Positions 1 through 6,924 of a stretch of 64,000 bases of DNA are shown one piece after another (positions within the stretch are counted from its first letter, which is position 1; the number at the start of each line of letters is the position of its first letter). The stretch is from Photobacterium profundum SS9 (lineage in GTDB: Bacteria > Pseudomonadota > Gammaproteobacteria > Enterobacterales > Vibrionaceae): NCBI RefSeq assembly GCF_000196255.1, contig NC_006370.1, forward strand, positions 2,245,411-2,309,410, given 5' to 3'. The notes under the pieces were generated by a model, which was given only the letters and a program-made list of their open reading frames with translations, did not search any database and was not told the origin of the DNA. The position numbers and the translations under genes were made by a program.

Positions 1-544
1 CCCATGCTTTTCCTGCATACAGAAATTCTGATGATGGTACATCACATGGATCAAAGTCGAAATTCAATATCGCTAAGTGTGTACTATCAAGTTGCGCGTC
101 AACCATTACCCAACGGGATTCTTGTTGATTCCAATACTCACAAATCCAGTGGTCTTCAAAATGCCCGGCAACTAAATAAGTAGCGAAGCCACACCGAATG
201 CGAGCTGGGATATTCTTAGCTCTTAAGACTGAACACAATACTAGTGCAAAGTCTCTACATACACTCACCACTCTATCTTTAGGGTTTCTCTTTACATCGA
301 AAGATTGCCCTGATTTGTTCATAGCCAAAGTAATTATGTCTTTGGAATGTCGAGTTTGCATTTCTGAAAATTTGGCAGACTCTTCAACTTGAACGCCATA
401 GCGCTTTAACCAATATGCATGGATTAAATTATGCTGTACAAACTCACATATTTTTTCAATATCATCAGATAGCAAGTTTATATCATGCTGGAAACAGCTT
501 AAATCTGTGAATTCACTTAGTTCCGTGTAATATGAAATATTCAT
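1..544 (-). CDS. Transglutaminase-like domain protein (C-terminus outside window)
   Basis: An open frame runs on the minus strand from an ATG at 542-544 off the left edge, giving 181 visible residues. It carries the transglutaminase-like triad in order: Cys in VCRDFALVLCSVLRA, His in HFEDHW and Asp in VMVDAQLD, with a helix-then-strand arrangement typical of bacterial transglutaminase-core proteins. These are usually cysteine proteases or amidases rather than cross-linking enzymes; the substrate cannot be told. No signal peptide, so probably cytosolic. It lies in the accessory block, and 551-600 upstream resembles the cassette-junction repeat at 3139-3187. Confidence 0.75.
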   Translation of the reverse strand, partial: MNISYYTELSEFTDLSCFQHDINLLSDDIEKICEFVQHNLIHAYWLKRYGVQVEESAKFSEMQTRHSKDIITLAMNKSGQSFDVKRNPKDRVVSVCRDFALVLCSVLRAKNIPARIRCGFATYLVAGHFEDHWICEYWNQQESRWVMVDAQLDSTHLAILNFDFDPCDVPSSEFLYAGKAW

Positions 545-550
545 TTATCC

Positions 551-600
551 CTTAAAAGTATGCTACTACAAGTACATATAACACCGAACAACAATTTCGC
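551..600. repeat. Fragment of cassette-junction repeat, type 1
   Basis: The stretch TATGCTACTAC followed by an ACACCGAAC-like segment matches 3139-3187 (TATGCTACTACC ... ACACCAACACCG) at most positions. It sits just upstream of the transglutaminase-like gene, as the full copy at 3133-3210 sits upstream of the acetyltransferase gene. It is cut on its right by a tyrosine-recombinase remnant. Confidence 0.4.
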
Positions 601-846
601 GCCTATTTACTTTATGAACAACAGCTTACTAGCTTAAAATTGTAAGGTAAACGTCCTGCAACCATTGACACCTATCCACGTGCGGTACGTCGCATTACTC
701 ACCACTTTGATAAAGCACCCGACACCCATTCTTGGAGTACTGTCAGAGTTGTTCGTAATGCCAAGAAAGCCTTGTATACACCAAACCTTGACCCGCACAA
801 TAGCCGACAAACAAAACTTACTGCATTTCAACTGAAAAGAGGTTAA
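598..846 (+). pseudogene. Tyrosine recombinase remnant (IS91-associated type)
   Basis: Translation gives a SAM-like N-terminal integrase segment (YEQQLTSLKL, stop, GKRPATIDTY then RAVRRIT) followed by HSWSTVRVVRN, the start of the next conserved part of phage-type recombinases that travel with IS91-like transposases. An in-frame TAA interrupts the segment where the second copy at 27406 has a glutamine codon. A large internal part and all catalytic residues are missing, so it is dead. The tail after about residue 60 is not recognisable. Confidence 0.55.
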
Positions 847-1058
847 AAGAGCAACCACTTGCCGAAGACCAATCCATAAAGATAAGGGGGATACGTCCAA
901 TAAATAATTATATAACCATACATCATACAAAAATAAATTATCTATCTATCGCATATCGAGCTATTCAAGAATAAATGCCTAAGTATTAACTTTACTTAGT
1001 TACTTCTAAAAACTTAAATTAAAACCCACCCAAGACTTACTAATGGTAAATACAGATC

Positions 1059-1379
1059 ATGTTTGGAAAATTAAAAAACAAAGCAAAAGAGCTATCTTCT
1101 TCAAATGATACCGACAATGAAATGGGATCAAGAAAGATAAACGAAATCATTCAATCACAATGGCCCAAAATCGAAGGCATCTTATTGGAACGTATGATAC
1201 CTCTGGCAGGTGATAAAATAAATGATGATGAATTTATAACAAAGGCTTTTGAAAACACTTACGAATTTTTACCTATGCCTATTAGAATGCTATTATCAAA
1301 AGAAAAGTTTGTTTCCTATTGTAAGACACACAAAGAGCCATTAATAGAAAAAATCAATGAACTTAACAATGTAAAATAA
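1059..1379 (+). CDS. Hypothetical protein, 106 aa
   Basis: Not recognised. The predicted product is a small, charged, soluble helical protein: a Lys/Ser/Asn-rich N-terminus (MFGKLKNKAKELSSSND), then a segment rich in Ile, Leu and Met with a central FLPMPIRMLL patch, and a Lys-rich end. There is no signal peptide or membrane segment. It is the only plus-strand gene in the left accessory block and is followed at once by a large inverted repeat (1396-1472). No clear Shine-Dalgarno precedes the ATG, so the start is uncertain. Low GC like its surroundings. Confidence 0.5.
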   Translation: MFGKLKNKAKELSSSNDTDNEMGSRKINEIIQSQWPKIEGILLERMIPLAGDKINDDEFITKAFENTYEFLPMPIRMLLSKEKFVSYCKTHKEPLIEKINELNNVK

Positions 1380-1395
1380 TCATTATTGTATTGAC

Positions 1396-1472
1396 AATTA
1401 ATGCACTCATCCCTGTTTTTTGATTTTGTAAACGCATATTTTGTAATATGCTTGGTTTGATGTGCATTAATT
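1396..1472. repeat. Imperfect palindrome after the 106-aa ORF
   Basis: AATTAATGCAC (1396-1406) is exactly inverted as GTGCATTAATT (1462-1472), and the centre holds a second hairpin, GCATATT/AATATGC (1434-1451). The nested palindrome sits directly downstream of a small gene, as attC sites do, but a terminator role is also possible. Confidence 0.5.
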
Positions 1473-1490
1473 ATAAAATATCACTTGAGC

Positions 1491-1551
1491 ACCTAACACC
1501 GAACACTTACGAATCCCCACAAGATACCTTTGTAGTTCAATAAGTAGACAC
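1491..1551. repeat. Cassette-junction repeat, type 2 (copy a)
   Basis: Begins with ACCTAAC, which fits the integron core box RYYYAAC, and continues with ACACTTACGAATCC and AATAAGTAGACAC. The same order of blocks recurs at 30553-30606 between unrelated genes. It lies in an intergenic stretch with no gene of its own. Confidence 0.45.
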
Positions 1552-1676
1552 AAAGCTTGTCTACAAATCTAAAGTATGATGTTTCAATCGCTTTTATACG
1601 GCTATCTTGATGAGTTGATGGCTGCATATTCATATGGTGGTGACTGGCAGCAGCTTTGATACCAATAAACGGCAAT

Positions 1677-1718
1677 GGATAGGTGTCGGCTTCGCGACAC
1701 ATGTCCTTATCTGTTATG
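1677..1718. repeat. Cassette-junction/IS91-end repeat, type 3 (copy a)
   Basis: One of three copies (others 27634-27675 and 28856-28898) of a block reading GGATAGGTG, a GTGTCG/CGACAC hairpin, then TCCTTATCTGTTATG. Each copy lies just past the stop codon of a minus-strand gene; here it follows the pseudouridine synthase gene. It may be an IS91-type terminus or part of a recombination site. Confidence 0.5.
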
Positions 1719-1733
1719 TACCGTCATTTGTCA

Positions 1734-2422
1734 TCAGCTCCTTTTGTGTAAGCAACCTACTGTGCCCCTCTTCAGCCCCTCTAGGCAAATATTCCCCACA
1801 GAAACTCGATGAAGTTCCAACACTTCGTTTTGAAAAAACCAAACATCCGTTTAACTTGATGATACTTGCCTTCAACCAGTGAGAGCCTAGCGGTATACTC
1901 AGAGAGTATCTCTAAACAAGCGGGCTTCGTTGTAATGTCTTCGTAACCAAAATAGATACCCTCTCGAAATACTGTAATATACTCATCACTTAATGGCTTA
2001 GACAAGGTAACCTCATACACCTTTGCGAGCTTTGTCTCGGGTAAACTTATCTTGCGCGACCATGCCCCATCGTTAGTCAATAACACTAGTCCCGTTGTAT
2101 TAAAGTCTAGGCGTCCAACAATGTGCAGTTCGTTCTTCTGAGAGTGCTGAATAAGGTCTAACACAGTAGAATGCTTAATGTCTTTCGTCGCGCTAACAAC
2201 CCCCTTGGGTTTATTCAGCACGATATAAACCGGATTGTTATCTTGTAAGCAATTACCATCTAATTCGACATAAGTGAATTTCGTCACTTTCTGTTGATTT
2301 GAATGCGCCACATGCCCATCCACAAGGATCCGTTTTTGAGCAATTAAAAGACGGGTATCTGAAATAGAAAAAGTACTATTCTGGCTAATAAAACGATCGA
2401 GTCGGTTGGTAGTAGATTTCAT
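1734..2422 (-). pseudogene. RsuA-family rRNA pseudouridine synthase, frameshifted
   Basis: The product would convert a specific uridine of rRNA to pseudouridine. It has an S4 RNA-binding domain at the start (NRLDRFISQ), the catalytic motif GRLDFNTTGL with the essential Asp, and the family KYHQVKRMF motif. Right after KRMFG a run of six T shifts the frame: as written the frame stops at 1781, but one extra base restores NEVLELHRVSVGN and the normal RsuA-type end, with a stop at 1734-1736. The shift falls in a homopolymer, so it may be a true mutation or a sequencing error. The ATG at 2420-2422 suits the family start better than the upstream one at 2566. It is most like 16S pseudouridine-516 synthases, but RluE/RluF relatives cannot be excluded. 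Confidence 0.7.
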
Positions 2423-2605
2423 GAAATAATTATAATCACTGTTTGATATAAGATTCACCGATAAGGTAAGCCTGTTTTTGGAAACTAATAAACTCACGCA
2501 CAACCGTGTATCTATTTCTCTATTTTTAATACTGAAACTAAAGATCCACTCGCTCTCCTGAAACATAACGCCGTAACAGCACGTGCGAACGCCTTAATTG
2601 CCAAT

Positions 2606-2650
2606 TATACCCAAGTCACCTCAATATGCTCGTTTCAGCGAGAATTTATT
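2606..2650. repeat. Truncated end of the 266-bp miniature element
   Basis: TATACCCAAG, a CACCTCA segment, then GCTCGTTTCAGCGAGAATT reproduce the inverted right end of the full copies at 24619-24884 and 52100-52365. The match stops after about 45 bp. It lies between the pseudouridine synthase gene and the acetyltransferase gene. Confidence 0.65.
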
Positions 2651-2667
2651 GCTTTGTATCTGTATTC

Positions 2668-3090
2668 TTATTTAACCAATGCACTTTTAAGCACGAAATG
2701 ATCATCGTGCGTTTCAATTACTTGCCAGTTTAGCTTTGAATACAATTCTGGGATTTGAGCAAAAACCAATAATTCTGACTCACCGATACTCTCGACCAAT
2801 TTCTCAGCACGATTAATCAATTGTGAGCTAATACCCTGTTTACGATTTTCAGGTTTAATAAAAACAGCATTAATCCAAACAGCTTGCTCATTAGTCATTG
2901 GAGATAGAAAACGAGTAAAAACCAAACCACCAACCAATTCGCCGTCTTTTAGAGCAATGATTGGGCTTGGGATTACTTTCCCATCCTTTGTTGACGCTAA
3001 AGGTTCAACATCATCCCATTCACTTTCAAACCATTGATATAAAGTAATCAAATACTGAGAGTCACTTTCAACCTCTTGAATTAAAACCAT
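2668..3090 (-). CDS. GNAT-family N-acetyltransferase, 140 aa
   Basis: A compact single-domain Gcn5-type acetyltransferase that would move an acetyl group from acetyl-CoA to an unknown amine. The acetyl-CoA-binding motif A is visible as KPENRKQGISSQLI (about residues 79-92) after the strand AVWINAVFI, followed by the C-terminal YSKLNWQVIETH segment typical of the fold. The length is normal for the family. GGAG lies at a good distance from the ATG. It sits alone between a junction repeat upstream (3133-3210) and a miniature-element fragment downstream, a single-gene unit of the kind found in cassette arrays. Confidence 0.8.
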   Translation of the reverse strand: MVLIQEVESDSQYLITLYQWFESEWDDVEPLASTKDGKVIPSPIIALKDGELVGGLVFTRFLSPMTNEQAVWINAVFIKPENRKQGISSQLINRAEKLVESIGESELLVFAQIPELYSKLNWQVIETHDDHFVLKSALVK

Positions 3091-3132
3091 TATTACTCCA
3101 TTAAAATAGCCCTTTCAGTGAAAAAACATAAC

Positions 3133-3210
3133 GTCTAACTTAAGTTATGCTACTACCAAGCCCACTGAACTCCACACCAACACCGCGAGTAAAATGCATC
3201 AACCTTATGT
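3133..3210. repeat. Cassette-junction repeat, type 1 (copy a)
   Basis: Starts with GTCTAAC (RYYYAAC; GTTAGAC on the coding strand) about 45 bp upstream of the acetyltransferase ATG. The core CACTGAACTCCACACC ... GCGAGTAAAATGC is repeated at 31116-31200 and more loosely at 24998-25115. It fills the gap between the methyltransferase stop and the next start. Confidence 0.5.
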
Positions 3211-3221
3211 TTTTTATTAGG

Positions 3222-3881
3222 TTACTTTTCGCAAAGCCTGTTTCTGAAGTGCTCGTGAGCAGCATCTGAAATGTCGTTCCCCATATACCTGCGATCTAGA
3301 TTTTTTGCTGCAATCAAAGTAGCACCAGAGCCAAAAAATGGATCAACAACTAACTCATAGTTAGCACTGCTTTGAGAAATAAGAGTCTGGATGAGTTCTA
3401 CTGGCTTTTCAGTCGGATAACCACGATAAACACGCTTAAATTCCAGAATATCAGGTATACCTAAATCATTTAACTTACGCTTACCTTTTTCAAAGAACAA
3501 AATGTACTCATGTCGAGCTCGATAGTGGTATCCCATACCAATGCTAACTTTGTCCCAAATAATTGGTTTCCAGAACTTAAAACCAACCTTTTCGGCAATT
3601 GGTTTAATAAAGAACATAGTTTCTTGGTCACAAAATAAGTAGAAGTGAGCGTCTTTCTTTAAAACTCGGTAAACCTCGCGCAAAAAATCTTCAAACCGAT
3701 TATTTGGGAATATTTCAAACCACTGATTACTCGATGACTTACTGACTTTTAGCCTAGTTGTTGTCCCTATTTTTCTGTGCTTCTCCAATGATTCATATGG
3801 AGGATCAGTCACAATAAGATCAACGCTCGCATCAGCGAGCGTTGAAAGCCAAGTTACAGCATCTTCTTTAAAAACTTGCAT
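3222..3881 (-). CDS. Orphan DNA methyltransferase (N6-adenine/N4-cytosine, beta order)
   Basis: Transfers a methyl group from S-adenosylmethionine to an exocyclic amino group of a DNA base. The catalytic motif DPPY stands near the N-terminus (VTDPPYESLEKH, about residue 26) and the AdoMet-binding motif near the C-terminus (DPFFGSGATLIAAKNLDRRY, about 178-197), which is the beta arrangement. EKPVELIQTLI just before it is the usual motif X region. At 219 residues it is small, with little room for a target-recognition domain. No restriction endonuclease is adjacent, so it is more likely a phage- or cassette-borne solitary methylase than half of a restriction system. Target sequence unknown. Confidence 0.85.
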   Translation of the reverse strand: MQVFKEDAVTWLSTLADASVDLIVTDPPYESLEKHRKIGTTTRLKVSKSSSNQWFEIFPNNRFEDFLREVYRVLKKDAHFYLFCDQETMFFIKPIAEKVGFKFWKPIIWDKVSIGMGYHYRARHEYILFFEKGKRKLNDLGIPDILEFKRVYRGYPTEKPVELIQTLISQSSANYELVVDPFFGSGATLIAAKNLDRRYMGNDISDAAHEHFRNRLCEK

Positions 3882-4030
3882 TTAACCCCTAAACTAAACC
3901 GCTACATGGACGTCCATTTTTATATACCCGAGAGGCTACACCTTTCAATAGTCTACGACAATCTATGCGTCGCTTTGATAGCCATCAGGATTACGAGCGG
4001 TCTTGCGAGCTGGCGTTTTACTAGAACATC

Positions 4031-4552
4031 TCAGCCGCCCATCACAACACATTGATTTTCAATAAAAACATCAAAACTCGATCTATCTTTGATTATGACT
4101 TTTTTACATTGTGCCGACTCAAATAGACTACGGTGATATGAGCATGAATTTTTAGTATCTCGACTGTAGTAATCTTCAGCCCAAACGAGCAATTTTTCAA
4201 AGTTAATTTCAGCATGCGCTGGTTCTAATTGCTTAGAACTTTCCGATCCACGAGAAAGTAAATTTTTATAACAAACCACCCAAGGTAAATCTAAATAAAT
4301 AAGTAATGTTGCTTGAGATAGAAATTGCTCGACCAAACTCCCAAAAACACCTTCAACGACCCATTCTTGTTTATTTTTGATTGACTCAACTAGAGATGAG
4401 AGATTTTCTTCTGAACGTTTATGATTGTAGCCACCAGGAAGCCAAAAAAGGTTATCAAGAGAAATCGGAGGTACGCCTACTTTATTACCGATTAAATTTG
4501 ATAGATACGTTTTGCCTGAACCTGAATTACCATATATTAATATTCGAGACAT
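4031..4552 (-). CDS. P-loop nucleotide kinase-like protein (FlaR/adenylate-kinase type)
   Basis: The N-terminus carries a Walker A motif, GNSGSGKT (residues 8-15), followed by LDNLFWLPGGY and later WVVEGVFG and LLIYLDLPW, the pattern of small adenylate-kinase-like proteins often labelled DNA topology modulation protein FlaR. These bind ATP and probably phosphorylate a small molecule; the substrate is not known. Length (173 aa) is typical. It stands alone in the accessory block, 150 bp from the methyltransferase gene, with no overlap or operon partner. The ATG follows a weak ribosome site. Confidence 0.75.
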   Translation of the reverse strand: MSRILIYGNSGSGKTYLSNLIGNKVGVPPISLDNLFWLPGGYNHKRSEENLSSLVESIKNKQEWVVEGVFGSLVEQFLSQATLLIYLDLPWVVCYKNLLSRGSESSKQLEPAHAEINFEKLLVWAEDYYSRDTKNSCSYHRSLFESAQCKKVIIKDRSSFDVFIENQCVVMGG

Positions 4553-4599
4553 ATCCGACCTTGATTGATGAACTTAATTTCGTCTAGATCCAAGAATAA

Positions 4600-4630
4600 G
4601 GTGTGCCTCACTGAACTTGCAAAGCACACC
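4600..4630. repeat. Hairpin between CsaA-like and kinase genes
   Basis: GGTGTGC and GCACACC form a 7-bp stem around a 17-nt loop in the gap upstream of the kinase gene. There is no T-run, so it is not a clear terminator. It may be another junction palindrome. Confidence 0.35.
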
Positions 4631-4712
4631 GAAACTAAAGACAAACCTAGAATGTCGAATATAATAAATCATGTTGATGCGATTGCTATAGCTTGGAACT
4701 CACAACAAACAT

Positions 4713-5066
4713 TTAACCTGCTCTACTACCGTTTGGCATTGGCGTTTCTGGCATTGCTAAACAAGGAGTCAATTTGTCTGCATAGCCAATATCAAACAAC
4801 ATTCCTTGAGATACTTCTCCTGCCATTTTTTGCTCAGGAAGATTTACAACAAAAAGAGCTTGCTTACCTTCAATTTCAAATGGATTTTCGCGTTCTTGTT
4901 TTATGCCAGCAAGAATTGAACGAACATGATCACCAAAGTCCACAGTCAACTTCATCAATTTTTTAGATTTTTCAACTTCTGAAACAGCTGTTATTGTCCC
5001 CACTCGTATATCCAGCTTTTCAAAATCACTGAATGCAATAAGTTCTTTTATTGGAGCATATTCCAT
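4713..5066 (-). CDS. csaA: CsaA-like tRNA-binding protein
   Basis: A 117-residue OB-fold protein matching the tRNA-binding domain also found at the end of methionyl-tRNA synthetase. Visible family features are FEKLDIRVGTI (residues 14-24), KKLMKLTVDFGD, RSILAGIK and VVNLPEQKMAGEVSQGMLF. Stand-alone versions (CsaA, YgjH type) bind tRNA or act as weak chaperones. Length is normal, so the gene looks intact. A GAGAG ribosome site precedes the ATG. It is on the same strand as the neighbouring kinase and RDD genes, but spacing does not suggest one operon. Confidence 0.75.
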   Translation of the reverse strand: MEYAPIKELIAFSDFEKLDIRVGTITAVSEVEKSKKLMKLTVDFGDHVRSILAGIKQERENPFEIEGKQALFVVNLPEQKMAGEVSQGMLFDIGYADKLTPCLAMPETPMPNGSRAG

Positions 5067-5135
5067 TTTTATTCTCTCTATTTGTTTTTTAAGCTACGAC
5101 GCCGAAATAACACGTTGATTGCTTGTAGATTACAT

Positions 5136-6047
5136 TTACTCAAAACCTAATAAATCAGTAGGAGCAAAAGTATGTGTCTGACTAAACCATTGTGACCAAA
5201 TGCCTATATCATACCCATATGTCAAAGTTACTTTAATCACGTCTTTATTTATTGATTCTGAATAAGTATTAACAACTACCTCACCCAAGTTACGAGCAAG
5301 CGCTTCATCAGCCACATTATTCTCTGAAATAAACGCCTGTACATTAACATACGTTGTTGTTGTTGTTTGTGAATCTTCATTAGTTGAGGCAAATATGCTA
5401 GAACCGGAAGTTACACTGGCATAGGTAACAGCTGAAAAACTATTTATCGTTTTTTGCGTAGATATTAAATCTTCAAACGACTCGACTTTCGCCTGTTGTG
5501 ATGTATATATAGGAATAATAATCGATACGACAAATAAAATCACAACAACTAATAAGTGTGGTTTCCAAATAACCCCAACCTTTTGATGGTCAACCTCTGA
5601 ATTTACGACATAAGTACCAAAAATCAAATCATGAAGTGATTGTCGAGTAACTCTATTACAGACATACAGATATATTATTGCAAAAAAACCACCAAAAATT
5701 AAGAATGAAAACGGATACATTAAGTAAGAGACTAGCGCTTCGTTAGTAATGTGTATTCCATTTAGAGAGAATGGAATTGCAAGTACTGTATACCTTGCGA
5801 ATGATTTTGAAATAGAAATTGTATCGTTAGATGAATTTACTACTTTTATATTTAATGCCTTCTTACCAAGAGTTTGTCCATTTGAAACGACACTATTCAT
5901 GACACCAAAATATACAAGAGAAATAGAAAATCCGATAAGTCGTCCCCAGTCACCAATTTCTATAAAAGTACTTTCAAGTAAAAGTCCTAAAACAAAACCT
6001 ACAGCACTAAGTATCAAACCATCAATGAATAAAGCCCCAATACGCAT
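5136..6047 (-). CDS. RDD-family membrane protein, probably 5'-truncated by an IS
   Basis: The first 150 residues are an RDD domain: IGALFIDGLILSAVGFVLG, a second hydrophobic segment, GQTLGKKALNIKVV, and further hydrophobic stretches including VTRQSLHDLIFGTYVV. A hydrophobic helix (about 163-184) then leads to a Ser/Thr-rich, probably extracytoplasmic tail of about 120 residues with no recognisable fold. RDD proteins usually have 10-20 residues ahead of the position where this frame starts, and its ATG (6045-6047) lies inside the terminal inverted repeat of the IS4-type element. The true N-terminus was therefore probably removed and an ATG supplied by the IS end. Function unknown. Confidence 0.65.
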   Translation of the reverse strand: MRIGALFIDGLILSAVGFVLGLLLESTFIEIGDWGRLIGFSISLVYFGVMNSVVSNGQTLGKKALNIKVVNSSNDTISISKSFARYTVLAIPFSLNGIHITNEALVSYLMYPFSFLIFGGFFAIIYLYVCNRVTRQSLHDLIFGTYVVNSEVDHQKVGVIWKPHLLVVVILFVVSIIIPIYTSQQAKVESFEDLISTQKTINSFSAVTYASVTSGSSIFASTNEDSQTTTTTYVNVQAFISENNVADEALARNLGEVVVNTYSESINKDVIKVTLTYGYDIGIWSQWFSQTHTFAPTDLLGFE

Positions 6048-6053
6048 AGGTAT

Positions 6054-6916
6054 CTACACAGATTGAGCAAAAAACGAACTGGCTATTTGCCTCATCGCGT
6101 TTATCTCATCCATGGTGTAGGTATCTAGTACTTCACACATTTGTAGGAAAACCCATAGTCCCGCAAGCAGTGATGGCTGAGTGACAGGCTTTGTTCGCTT
6201 AGTTAAACGACCACTCAGCTTAACCAAAAAACCTTTAAATTCATTAGCTTCATCCGAGCTGTCCGAATAAAGCTTAAATATCAACGTCGTTGCAACACTG
6301 GCTGTGATCAGACGCTTTAATATTGACTCCGCAGTAGTTTGCTGCCATTTTTCTAACTGATGACCATCTGACTTCAATAACTTAAACCAAGATTCAATAT
6401 TCCAGCGATGGCAATACCACGTTGCAATCTCTGTTGCATCAACATCCAACACGTTAGACAGCAGATACCATCTTGCTAGCTCTTTACCTTCATCATCCGT
6501 GACCAGGCTCATAACAAAGCGACAGGTGGGCGCCGCTGACGCGAGCTTTTCTGATTTCCGGTGTAACTCAACAGTCGTTTCACCAACAAACAAATAGCCC
6601 TCTTTACCTCGAAGAGAAATAACACCTTTCAAGTCTGGGGAGATTGTTCGACTGATGATTTCAGCCGTTTTAAACTGACCTTCGTGACAGAACGTTGAGC
6701 CTTTTTTAGTTCGAGTTAGCCAGTGAACTGAGCCTAAACGTCTTAAGTCTTTCGCTGAATCTGCTTCTCTATCAACAACATGCACCAGGGGCTTGTCTAA
6801 ATGTAATTGTTCTTGCCAATGAATGCTGTCAAAGAGTGAATCTAGGTGACTTTGCTTGGGTTGTAACTCTTGGCTTCGGCATTGATAAATACCGTTGCTT
6901 GTCAGTAAGTTAAGAC
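6054..6916 (-). pseudogene. IS4-family transposase, C-terminal part
   Basis: The second half of the DDE transposase. It contains HVVDREADS with the second catalytic Asp and the YREK-type signature YCHRWNIESWFKLLK with the catalytic Glu. It reads in frame upstream to 6916, where the IS66 target duplication begins. Joined to 8690-9113 it would give 428 residues with no frameshift or stop, so the gene was intact before the insertion. Confidence 0.8.
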
Positions 6917-6924
6917 CTGCTGGA

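Noticed and set aside
634..930. 98-aa minus-strand ORF
   Set aside because: It is antisense to the recombinase remnant and reads through degenerate DNA; the plus-strand match is more convincing.
1634..1882. 82-aa plus-strand ORF
   Set aside because: It spans the type 3 repeat and the end of the pseudouridine synthase gene, with no recognisable protein features.
3222..3881. Restriction-modification system
   Set aside because: Neighbours are an acetyltransferase and a P-loop kinase; no endonuclease-like frame is present on either side.
4565..4966. 133-aa plus-strand ORF
   Set aside because: It lies antisense to the CsaA-like gene, has no family features and no ribosome site; the minus-strand protein is clearly the real one.
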